This document shows, piece by piece, positions 34,665 to 42,201 of a DNA stretch of 64,000 nucleotides (the stretch's first letter is position 1; each line of letters opens with the position of its first letter). The position numbers and the translations under genes are program-made. The notes under the pieces were generated by a model, which saw nothing but the letters and a program-made list of their open reading frames with translations, was not told the DNA's origin and made no database searches. Source of the stretch: SZUA-38 sp965212525 (GTDB lineage: Bacteria > Pseudomonadota > Gammaproteobacteria > Xanthomonadales > SZUA-38); assembly GCA_965212525.1 (NCBI GenBank), contig CBDBVC010000058.1, positions 124,001-188,000 on the forward strand, written 5' to 3'.

Positions 34665-35873
34665 TCAGTCCGGCTCATCCTCGAGAGTCAGTGGCCGCTT
34701 GCTGGCATACAGACGCTGTTCGGCGACCCGCGTGAAACGGGTGTGGATGTCTGGAATCGCATCGCACAGGTTCTCGAAGTCGACCTGATCCAGTACCAGA
34801 AAACTGCAGCTGGACAGTGTTCTCGCCGTGGCCTGTCGGGTGCGCCCGTCGAGCAGCGCCAGTTCACCAAAGAAATCACCCCGGCTGAGCAGGAATGTCT
34901 CTTCATTCAGTTCGATCTGCACCCGGCCAGACACAATGAAAAACACTTCGTTGGCGTAGTCACCCTCGACGAACAGCACTTCACCGGGAACTGCGGTTTC
35001 GGCATGAAGCGCGGCTGCAATTTCACCGATTTCAGTGGCCGTCATGTCGGCGAAAACCGGAACACCGGCGACGGCATGCCAGCGGTTCATGAAACTGTTC
35101 TTCTGCATCTCACGGGTGAAGCCGGATGCCAGAATGGCCGCCGGCAGGGCAAACATGCCCATGCCGAAGATGGCAATCAGGGTGCCGAAAAACTGACCCA
35201 GTGCCGTGACTGGCGTGATATCGCCATAACCGACCGTGGTTAGTGTGGCCATGCCCCACCACATGGCAGCCGGAATACTGGAGAACTTTTCAGGCTGAGC
35301 CTGATTTTCGATCAGGTACATCAGGCTGGATGAGAAGATCAGCATCAGCATCATGACAAAGAAGGCAGACAGCAGCGCGCGTCGTTCGGTGTAGGTCACC
35401 CGGCCGAGCAGCTGCATCGCCGGAAAATAGCGAGACAGCTTGAGCAGCCTGAACAGGCGGAAGATGCGGATGAAGGTCAGATTCAGGCCCGGTACCAGCA
35501 CCATCAGGTAAAGCGGCAGCACGGCGATCAGATCGATGATGGCCATCGGTGTCAGTGCAAAACGGATGCGTCCACGGATGGCTGACTGGAATCGCTCCTG
35601 CGGGTGCTCGGGTGCCGACCAGATGCGCATCAGGTATTCGATACTGAAAATGATGGTGACGATGATATTGAAGACTTCGAACCAGTCGCCGAATTCATCA
35701 TTGATCACATCCACCGAAGCCAGCATCACGGCAATCACGCTGGCTACGATCAGCACGATCATGATGATGTTGATAATGCGTCCGGCCACTGAGGTTTCCC
35801 AGCTGCCCTCCAGCAGGTCGTAGACGACTCGCCGGTTTGTGCGTTCTGTCGTGGCTTGCTCTTGGGCAGGCAA
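34665..35873 (-). CDS. Voltage-gated potassium channel with C-terminal cNMP-binding domain
   Basis: 402 aa six-helix channel. S4 carries positive residues every third position (R136, R139, R142, K145, R148), so it is a genuine voltage sensor. The pore has the potassium selectivity filter TTVGYGD (212-218). Residues about 273-390 are a cNMP-binding domain with an intact cassette, FFGELALLDGRTRQATA. The layout matches MloK1-type bacterial channels, gated by cyclic nucleotide and voltage. The best start is a TTG at 35873; no ATG or GTG exists before the first helix. It meets the CPA1-cNMP antiporter gene tail to tail with no spacer. Confidence 0.93.
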   Translation of the reverse strand: MPAQEQATTERTNRRVVYDLLEGSWETSVAGRIINIIMIVLIVASVIAVMLASVDVINDEFGDWFEVFNIIVTIIFSIEYLMRIWSAPEHPQERFQSAIRGRIRFALTPMAIIDLIAVLPLYLMVLVPGLNLTFIRIFRLFRLLKLSRYFPAMQLLGRVTYTERRALLSAFFVMMLMLIFSSSLMYLIENQAQPEKFSSIPAAMWWGMATLTTVGYGDITPVTALGQFFGTLIAIFGMGMFALPAAILASGFTREMQKNSFMNRWHAVAGVPVFADMTATEIGEIAAALHAETAVPGEVLFVEGDYANEVFFIVSGRVQIELNEETFLLSRGDFFGELALLDGRTRQATARTLSSCSFLVLDQVDFENLCDAIPDIHTRFTRVAEQRLYASKRPLTLEDEPD

Positions 35874-35905
35874 GGTGATGTCCGGTGTCTGCAGGTGGTT
35901 TTATC

Positions 35906-36709
35906 TTAATCTTCTGGCGGGTGCTTCGCAAAGAAGGCACGGATGGCACTGATCACTTCAGCCGGTTTCTCGGCATGCAGCCAGTGGCCGGCATCGGCGA
36001 TAACCTCGTGCTCGTGTGCTGGAAACAGACGACTGATCAGTGGCATGTGGTCATCGCGCACATAGGTGGAATTGCCGCCGGAAAGGAACAGTGCCGGCCC
36101 ATCAAAGCGGCTTTCGAGGATGTCATCGGGGAAGCCGGCAATGGTCTCCAGGCCACGGGCGATGTGCTCGATGCCAATGCGCCAGTAAAATTCACCGGCT
36201 GAATCACGCCTGAGATTGTGCAACAGGAAACTGCGCACACCAGCGTCTTCCACTACCGGAGCCAGGAAGGCATCGGCATCCCTGCGGCTGCTGATCTGAT
36301 CCATCTGCATGGCCAGCATGGCATCGATAAATCGACGGAAACCGCGCTGGTAGGCCACCGGTGCGATATCCACGGCAATCAGCGAGTGGACGCGTTCGGG
36401 ACGGGTCAATGCCAGGCGCATGGCAACCTTGCCACCCATGGAATGTCCCACCAGACGCGCTCTGCCGGTCTCACCGTTATTCGGACAGTGCACGTCGATG
36501 AATTCGGCCAGGTCATCGGCCATGGCCTCGAAACTGACATCGGCATCATGAGGAGAATCACCATGATTGCGCAGGTCGATGCAATACACATCGGCCTGGT
36601 TTCCCAGTTGCTTGGCGATGCTTTGCCAGTTGCCGGCCGAACCGAACAGGCCGTGGACGATCACCACGGGAAGTTTTAGCGGGTGAAAGGATTTGTAGTT
36701 CAGTTTCAT
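35906..36709 (-). CDS. ybfF: YbfF-type alpha/beta esterase
   Basis: 267 aa cytoplasmic esterase. The nucleophile elbow is VGHSMGG (Ser90), the oxyanion loop VHGLFGSAGNW (18-28) is characteristic of YbfF, an Asp pair lies in SDDH-type position near STYVRDDHMPL, and the base is His in DAGHWLHAEKP. The family hydrolyses short acyl esters and acyl-CoA thioesters. Its ATG overlaps the stop of the merR-family gene by 4 nt (ATGA), so it is the last gene of a trmL-smallORF-merR-ybfF unit. Confidence 0.9.
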   Translation of the reverse strand: MKLNYKSFHPLKLPVVIVHGLFGSAGNWQSIAKQLGNQADVYCIDLRNHGDSPHDADVSFEAMADDLAEFIDVHCPNNGETGRARLVGHSMGGKVAMRLALTRPERVHSLIAVDIAPVAYQRGFRRFIDAMLAMQMDQISSRRDADAFLAPVVEDAGVRSFLLHNLRRDSAGEFYWRIGIEHIARGLETIAGFPDDILESRFDGPALFLSGGNSTYVRDDHMPLISRLFPAHEHEVIADAGHWLHAEKPAEVISAIRAFFAKHPPED

Positions 36710-37266
36710 CTTGTATCGTGACCTGGCGTTTGCCTGGACCAGCGCCGAATCGTGTCAATTTCGTTTTCGTCAATGGCCAGTGATTCAAGAAACTCCTGAT
36801 GGGCATCGGGAGCCAGTCGTTCAAATTCGACGTGCCATCTTCTCATATCATCGTCGTCAAACCCAGCCGCTCGCAGCACGCCAGTCCAGCGTTGCTTGCT
36901 CAGCGCCCTGGGGTCAAGTTCGGGCAGATTGGTATTCATGATCGAGCAGATGGTCTGCTGCTGAGCGCGCAGAGCAGCGATTTCCTCATTGATGGCTGCC
37001 AGCCGCTTCTGCAGTAGCAGCACAGTTCGTGAATCGACATGATCGCCTGATTCGGACGAGGCCAGCAGGGAGGCGATCTGTTGCAATGACAGGCCTGCGT
37101 TTCGATACAGTCGCAGCTGTGCCAGCCTGCTGCAGTCATCTTCGGAATACAGGCGATAGCCACTGGGGGTGCGTGCGCGTGGGGAAAGCACTCCGATCGA
37201 ATCATAGTACAGCAGTGTACTTCGCGAGATGCCGTATTCCCGGCCCACTTCGGAAATCGTTTTCAT
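36706..37266 (-). CDS. MerR-family transcriptional regulator
   Basis: 186 aa. The N-terminal MerR winged helix-turn-helix is typical: ISEVGREYGISRSTLLYYDSIG then SPRARTPSGYRLYSEDD. A coiled-coil dimerisation helix follows (about 75-115). There are no metal-binding cysteines in the usual positions. The C-terminal 58 residues (about 123-180) form a separate small domain that is clearly homologous to the stand-alone protein encoded just upstream. It regulates an unknown target, possibly its own cluster. It overlaps ybfF by 4 nt. Confidence 0.9.
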   Translation of the reverse strand: MKTISEVGREYGISRSTLLYYDSIGVLSPRARTPSGYRLYSEDDCSRLAQLRLYRNAGLSLQQIASLLASSESGDHVDSRTVLLLQKRLAAINEEIAALRAQQQTICSIMNTNLPELDPRALSKQRWTGVLRAAGFDDDDMRRWHVEFERLAPDAHQEFLESLAIDENEIDTIRRWSRQTPGHDTR

Positions 37267-37323
37267 GATACTCTCCTGTGGCTCAGGGACCGGTAGCCAG
37301 CCTGCTGGCCACCGGCGTTCAGT

Positions 37324-37497
37324 CTAGCCAAAGCGCTGACGAATCTCGCTGATTTCATCCTCGGTCAGGCCGAGCCATTGCAGGAATGACTGGTGCCCTT
37401 CGGGATACCGGTGCTCGAACTGCTGGTGCCAGTCAGCCATCATGCGCTCACTGAGGCCGGCAGCCTCGAATACTTCAACCCATTGTGTCTTGTTCAT
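37324..37497 (-). CDS. 57-aa protein homologous to the C-terminal domain of the adjacent MerR regulator
   Basis: A small gene with ATG at 37497 and TAG at 37324-37326. The protein begins MNKTQWVEVFEAAGLSERMM and ends LTEDEISEIRQRFG. Aligned without gaps to MerR-family residues about 128-180, it shares W, AAG, M, WH, FE, P, HQ, FL, EI and IR, roughly 20 of 52 positions by eye. That is far more than chance and shows that this is a real coding region. It sits 57 nt upstream of the merR-like gene and 58 nt downstream of trmL on the same strand. No known function; a partner or decoy for the regulator's effector domain is possible. The ribosome site (AAGGCAAG) is weak. Confidence 0.8.
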   Translation of the reverse strand: MNKTQWVEVFEAAGLSERMMADWHQQFEHRYPEGHQSFLQWLGLTEDEISEIRQRFG

Positions 37498-37555
37498 TTG
37501 TCTTGCCTTGTTTGCTCATCGAATCGGAATCATCAACCGTGCAGTCATGGTCGGG

Positions 37556-38035
37556 TCAAGTACCGGAATCTGCAGGCAGTGACTGAAAATCCAGCTGGCG
37601 CCAGGCCTCGTACAGGACCACGGCCACGGTATTGGACAGATTCAGGCTGCGAGAGCCGGCTACCATCGGCAGGGTCAGCTGCTGATGCTGTGGCAATGAC
37701 GACAGCACATCATCGGGCAGGCCACGTGTCTCGGGACCGAACAGCATCACATCCTCGTCAGCAAAGTGGTGTTCACTGTAACGCCGTGAGGAGCGAGTGG
37801 ACAGGCTTAACAACCGGCGGCCATTGCACCACTGCCCGAAGGTCTGGTAATTCGCATGCTCACGGTACAGTCCCGGGTCGATGTAATCCAGACCGGCCCG
37901 GCGCATGCGTTTTTCATCCAGTGAGAAGCCCAGCGGATGGATCAGGTGCAGTCGGGCACCAGTATTGGCGCACAGGCGAATGATGTTGCCGGTATTGGGC
38001 GGTATTTCCGGTTCATAGAGTGCGATATGCAGCAT
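37556..38035 (-). CDS. trmL: tRNA (cytidine(34)-2'-O)-methyltransferase TrmL
   Basis: 159 aa SPOUT-class enzyme that methylates the wobble ribose of leucine tRNAs. It is recognised by the start LHIALYEPEIPPNTGNIIRL, the HPLGFSLDEKRMRRAGLDY segment, the knot region LFGPETRGLP and the ending SLNLSNTVAVVLYEAWRQ. The length is usual for TrmL. It heads a minus-strand run followed by the small ORF, a MerR-family gene and ybfF. Confidence 0.95.
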   Translation of the reverse strand: MLHIALYEPEIPPNTGNIIRLCANTGARLHLIHPLGFSLDEKRMRRAGLDYIDPGLYREHANYQTFGQWCNGRRLLSLSTRSSRRYSEHHFADEDVMLFGPETRGLPDDVLSSLPQHQQLTLPMVAGSRSLNLSNTVAVVLYEAWRQLDFQSLPADSGT

Positions 38036-38144
38036 GATGTGGATCGGGCGATCAGTTGTGGCGGTGTCCAGTATAAACGGCAGTGGCGGAATTCCGCAGT
38101 ACTCACGTGCTTTGTTGCAATGATGAGAACTTCAGGACACTGAC

Positions 38145-38729
38145 ATGAAACAAAACACCTTTCTCCTTCTGCTATTGCTGTTGACTGGCGTAATGAACAC
38201 GGCCAAGGCGCAACCGAACATGGTCCTCAATGGTGGCTTTGACGGATCAATCGCACAGTGGGATCCATTCACCGGTTTTGGCGTTGAACAGCGCCATGAC
38301 TCGCTCGATGCAGCTGATGATAATCAGTCCGGTTCACTGCGCGGGTTTCTGCCGGCCGAATCAACGTTCAGGCTGCCTCCGGCTGCCTCTCAGAAATTCG
38401 AGGTCAGCGGGGATCGTGTGTATTTCTTCGGGGGTCAGATTTTTATTCCGTCCGGCCAGGTGGCCGTTGGCCGGGCCCAGCTGTTCGTCACCAGTTTTGA
38501 CAATCCCGGTTGTTTTGGTAACAGCCTTCCGGGGTCGGTGACTACGGCGCTGGTGTTCAGTGATTCGGACTGGACGCTGACCATGGCAGATTACCGCACT
38601 GCACCCGAGGCGCTATGTGTGCGGCTGTGGCTGCGCATGATTGCGCCGGCCAACGAGGATCTGGTGGTTCACTTTGATGATATCTTCCATGAGGTCATGG
38701 ACGATGTGTTCGAGAACGGTTTCGAGTGA
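38145..38729 (+). CDS. Small secreted protein with C-terminal FENGFE tag
   Basis: 194 aa. A signal peptide of about 22 residues ends AKA. The mature part starts QPNMVLNGGFDGSIAQWDPF, the usual beginning of a jelly-roll carbohydrate-binding-like domain. A conserved disulfide pair is likely (PGCFGN and ALCVRLW). The last residues are DDVFENGFE, close to the GNGFED ending of the LPMO at 27558. No enzymatic motif; probable surface or glycan-binding protein. It is followed by a hairpin. Confidence 0.8.
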   Translation: MKQNTFLLLLLLLTGVMNTAKAQPNMVLNGGFDGSIAQWDPFTGFGVEQRHDSLDAADDNQSGSLRGFLPAESTFRLPPAASQKFEVSGDRVYFFGGQIFIPSGQVAVGRAQLFVTSFDNPGCFGNSLPGSVTTALVFSDSDWTLTMADYRTAPEALCVRLWLRMIAPANEDLVVHFDDIFHEVMDDVFENGFE

Positions 38730-38731
38730 GC

Positions 38732-38759
38732 GCTGCGACAGTCAGGCGACTGTCGCAGC
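38732..38759. terminator. Hairpin between convergent genes
   Basis: A perfect 11-bp stem (GCTGCGACAGT / ACTGTCGCAGC) with loop CAGGCG begins 2 nt after a + strand stop and 12 nt before the stop of the opposing gene. There is no T-tract on either side, so factor-independent termination is uncertain. Confidence 0.5.
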
Positions 38760-38771
38760 ATTGAATGCAGA

Positions 38772-41700
38772 TCAGGATCCGGGGACGGGTGTGCCGGGTG
38801 TCCAGGGTGCGCCAGCGGCAGACATTCTGGCTTCAAGTGCCGGCAGGCGCTGCTGGGTCAGTACGTTCAGTTTGTCTGAAATACCAGCGAACTCCGATTC
38901 GGCGATATCGATGCTTCGCAGATGGGTGACGGTGGGTCCGTAGGTTGAAAACCCGGTGCCGATCATGGCCACGAACAGCCGGTTGTTGACGGTGCGCGGG
39001 CCCTTTTCGCCAATCCGGTTTTTCGACTGGTTGCCACCCAGGGTTTCCTGCAGGGCGAACAGGTCCTGACGAATGGTTTCCAGTTCCGCTTTAAGGTCTG
39101 CGGGAAGGTCAGTCGATCGCGTCAAGGCCTTCTCAAGTATCTTGATGCGTTCAAAAGTGCGAGTGATGGTGGCGCCAGCTGCCGTACTTCGGCGCTGCAT
39201 GGCCGACAGCCGTTTCCAGAAATCCACCACCGCTTCGGGCTCTGCACCATCAAGTGCACCCTTGGTCATGCGCTCGACGACAAACGGTTGTGGCCCGGAA
39301 AGCTCAGTGAGAACGCCGCGAACACGCTGTGCCATCGAAACCGTGTAATTGCCGGGTGTGGCGAGGAAACCACGGTTGTTGTCATTATCCTCATCCGCTG
39401 CAGGATTGGTGATGGCGTCCATATTGGGGTAACGCAGATCCCAGGTGACGCGATGAAACCCTTTTTTCGCCGGGCCTGTTAGTCGACGTACCACATTCCC
39501 ATCCTCGTCCCGCACCGTCAGTTCGATCACCGGCTTGGCTTCACGCCGCTCGGCCTCGGCCTCATCCCAGCCGTGGAACGGAGTGTCGGCGCCTGATTCG
39601 ATTTTCGGCTTCTCCTGTTCGGTTCTGATCTGCTTCAGTGTTTTCAGGTTCTCGGGCAGGAAATAGGTGAAGGTGGCGCCAAAGGGCGGATTCGGAGCGG
39701 TGTAATAGGCTTCACCCTGCGAGGCCTTCTGGCTCTGACCCAGCGGGCCCTGCTCGATATACCACCAGGCCTTGCGGCCGGTCATCAGCATCGGGCCGGA
39801 TTCAAGCTTGTCGCGGGTCACCTCCCGCAGCGGACTGTAATCATCGAGAACGAAGAAGCCCCGACCGAAGGTGGCGCCAACCAGATCGTTCTCGCGACGC
39901 TGGATTGCCAGATCCCGATAGGAGATTGTTGGGGCATCACCGGTCAGTTCGATCCACTGATCACCGCCATCGACGGTAAAGAAGACACCGAATTCCGTCC
40001 CTGCGAACAGCAGTTCGGCCCTGACGTGATCCTGAACCACGCGCCACACCAGGTGCTTGTCGGGCAGGTCATCGGCAATCGACTTGAATGACTTGCCGCG
40101 GTTGGTGCTCTTGAGCAGATACGGTTTGAAGTCGCCGCTCTTGTGGTCATCCAGCGCCACATAGACGGTGTCGGCATCGTAAAGATCGGCCTTGATGTCA
40201 TTGACAAAGGCGGTGTCGGGCACGCCCGGCAGAGCGCCCACCTCGATTTCAGTCCAGTTGTCACCGCCATCGGAAGTTACCTGGATCAGGCCGTCATCGG
40301 TGCCGGCGTAGAGGATATCCTCGTCCAGCGGGGACTGTGCCAGTGAGGTGATGGTGTTGTAATTAGACATGGCCAGCACGTCCCAGGTGGAATCCCAGCT
40401 CCACTGGCGGCCCATGAAGGGCAGCAGCATGCGATCCTGGTCGCGCGTCAGGTCACCGGAAATGGCCTGCCAGCTGTCACCGCGGTCATCCGATTGCCAG
40501 ACGCGTTGTGAGGCGAAAAACAGGCGTGTGGGATCATGCGGACTGACCAGAATCGGGGCATCCCAGTTGAAACGGTCCGAGACTTCATCGGCGTCCGGCT
40601 GCGGCTGGATGTAGACTCGCTCACCGGTGGTGCGGTCTACCCGAACCAGATTGCCCTGCTGCCACTGGGAATACATGATGTCGGGATTGCCCGGTTCAAT
40701 CGCCGGCTGGTGGCCATCACCAAACAGCGTGATGAACCAGTCGGCATTACGAATGCCGTGGACATTGTCGGTGCGTGAAGGGCCACCCTGGGTATTGTTG
40801 TCCTGGGTGCCGCCGTAGATGTTGTAAAACGGTTCGGCATCGTCCACAGCCAGCTTGTAGTACTGTGTGATCGGCAGATTGGCGACGAAGCGCCAGGTTT
40901 TTGCCAGATCGAAGCTTTCGTAGATGCCACCATCGGTGCCGACCAGCAGGTATTCAGGGTCATCGGCCTTGAAGGTGATCGAGTGGTTGTCCGAATGCTT
41001 GGATTGCTCCTTCATGCGACGGAATGTCTTGCCGCCGTCGTCTGAAATCTGCATGCGCACATCAACCAGGTAGAGTCGGTCGAAGGCGTGCGGGCTGGCA
41101 TACAGCTCCTGGTAGTAGTGCGGACCCGTGGCCCCTGCAACGGCGTCGGCACCCTTCTTCCAGCTGGCGCCGCGGTCGGTAGAACGGTAGACCGCACCCG
41201 TGCGCTGATCCAGCTCGATAGCGGCATAAATCACATCCGGCTTCTGCGGGGAGATCGCCAGACCGATCTTGCCCATGTTTCCTTCGGGCAGCCCCTTTTC
41301 TAGTTCGGTCCAGGTCTCGCCGCCGTCCTCACTGCGGTGGATGCCGGTTTCAGGACCGCCACCCATGTAGGCGGCAACCGTGCGGTGATGCTGCCAGGTT
41401 GCGGCATAGAGACGATCGGGATTGCGTGGATCAATCAGCACATCAGTGACACCGGTCCATTCCCCGTCTGACAGCACATTGTTCCAGTTTTCACCGCCGT
41501 CGGTGGACTTGAACAGGCCACGGTCGCCGCCTGCCGACCACAGTGGGCCCTGAGCGGCCACCCAGATTGTATTCGGGTCATCCGGGTGCACAATGATCTT
41601 GGAGATGTGTTCTGAATCGCCCAGGCCGAGGTTGCGCCAGGTGCTGCCACCATCGTCACTGCGGTAGATCCCGTCGCCGAAACTGACGTGGCGCCCGCCG

Positions 41701-42044
41701 ACATTTTCACCCGTGCCAACCCAGATGGTGTTCGGGTTGTGCGGATCGATGGTAATGCAGCCAATCGAATAGACCGGTTGCTTGTCGAACAGGGGTGTCC
41801 AGGTGGTGCCGGCATTGACGGTTTTCCATACCCCGCCCGAGCCCACAGCCACATACCAGGTATTCTCATGCTCGGGATGGATGGCGATATCGGCGATACG
41901 GCCCGACATCAGTGCCGGTCCGATATTGCGGAGCTTCATGCCGGCAAAGGTGCCGCTGGACATGATGTCCTTGTCATCATCGGCATGGACCGTGGTGAAC
42001 AACAGGCAAACAAGAACTGGTAAAACGAGACGGAACTGTTTCAT
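38772..42044 (-). CDS. Secreted BNR/VPS10-type beta-propeller protein ('glycosyl hydrolase' family)
   Basis: 1090 aa secreted protein; the signal peptide is about 21 residues and ends VHA. Residues 30-700 contain about a dozen BNR/Asp-box-like repeats (for example SDDGGSTWRNL, STDGGENWNNV, SEDGGETWTEL, STDRGASWKKG and SDDRGDSWQAI), forming sortilin/VPS10-like propellers. The last 350 residues include a FlgD/Ig-like segment VRDEDGNVVRRLTGPAKKGFHRVTWDLRYP and a helical tail. Databases often call such proteins glycosyl hydrolases, but there is no catalytic evidence. Found in proteolytic Gammaproteobacteria near S9 peptidases, as here. Start 42044 has GAGGGG 6 nt upstream. Confidence 0.9.
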   Translation of the reverse strand: MKQFRLVLPVLVCLLFTTVHADDDKDIMSSGTFAGMKLRNIGPALMSGRIADIAIHPEHENTWYVAVGSGGVWKTVNAGTTWTPLFDKQPVYSIGCITIDPHNPNTIWVGTGENVGGRHVSFGDGIYRSDDGGSTWRNLGLGDSEHISKIIVHPDDPNTIWVAAQGPLWSAGGDRGLFKSTDGGENWNNVLSDGEWTGVTDVLIDPRNPDRLYAATWQHHRTVAAYMGGGPETGIHRSEDGGETWTELEKGLPEGNMGKIGLAISPQKPDVIYAAIELDQRTGAVYRSTDRGASWKKGADAVAGATGPHYYQELYASPHAFDRLYLVDVRMQISDDGGKTFRRMKEQSKHSDNHSITFKADDPEYLLVGTDGGIYESFDLAKTWRFVANLPITQYYKLAVDDAEPFYNIYGGTQDNNTQGGPSRTDNVHGIRNADWFITLFGDGHQPAIEPGNPDIMYSQWQQGNLVRVDRTTGERVYIQPQPDADEVSDRFNWDAPILVSPHDPTRLFFASQRVWQSDDRGDSWQAISGDLTRDQDRMLLPFMGRQWSWDSTWDVLAMSNYNTITSLAQSPLDEDILYAGTDDGLIQVTSDGGDNWTEIEVGALPGVPDTAFVNDIKADLYDADTVYVALDDHKSGDFKPYLLKSTNRGKSFKSIADDLPDKHLVWRVVQDHVRAELLFAGTEFGVFFTVDGGDQWIELTGDAPTISYRDLAIQRRENDLVGATFGRGFFVLDDYSPLREVTRDKLESGPMLMTGRKAWWYIEQGPLGQSQKASQGEAYYTAPNPPFGATFTYFLPENLKTLKQIRTEQEKPKIESGADTPFHGWDEAEAERREAKPVIELTVRDEDGNVVRRLTGPAKKGFHRVTWDLRYPNMDAITNPAADEDNDNNRGFLATPGNYTVSMAQRVRGVLTELSGPQPFVVERMTKGALDGAEPEAVVDFWKRLSAMQRRSTAAGATITRTFERIKILEKALTRSTDLPADLKAELETIRQDLFALQETLGGNQSKNRIGEKGPRTVNNRLFVAMIGTGFSTYGPTVTHLRSIDIAESEFAGISDKLNVLTQQRLPALEARMSAAGAPWTPGTPVPGS

Positions 42045-42175
42045 GCGACCCCTCATCTATGGCATCACCGGCTGGTGAAAAAAGAGTCAATGTAACACAA
42101 GTTGATCGAGATCCCGAATGCCTGCGAGGCCCCGTTGTGACGCGCACAACAGGGCAACATCAATTGCTCGATTGG

Positions 42176-42193
42176 CTGCCCGGAAACGGGCAG
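42176..42193 (-). terminator. Possible hairpin terminator
   Basis: A 7-bp stem CTGCCCG / CGGGCAG has a tetraloop and lies 9 nt after the stop of the DUF5916 gene on the minus strand. There is no T-tract, so it may attenuate transcription into the BNR gene or only protect the upstream message. Confidence 0.4.
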
Positions 42194-42201
42194 GATCAGT
42201 G

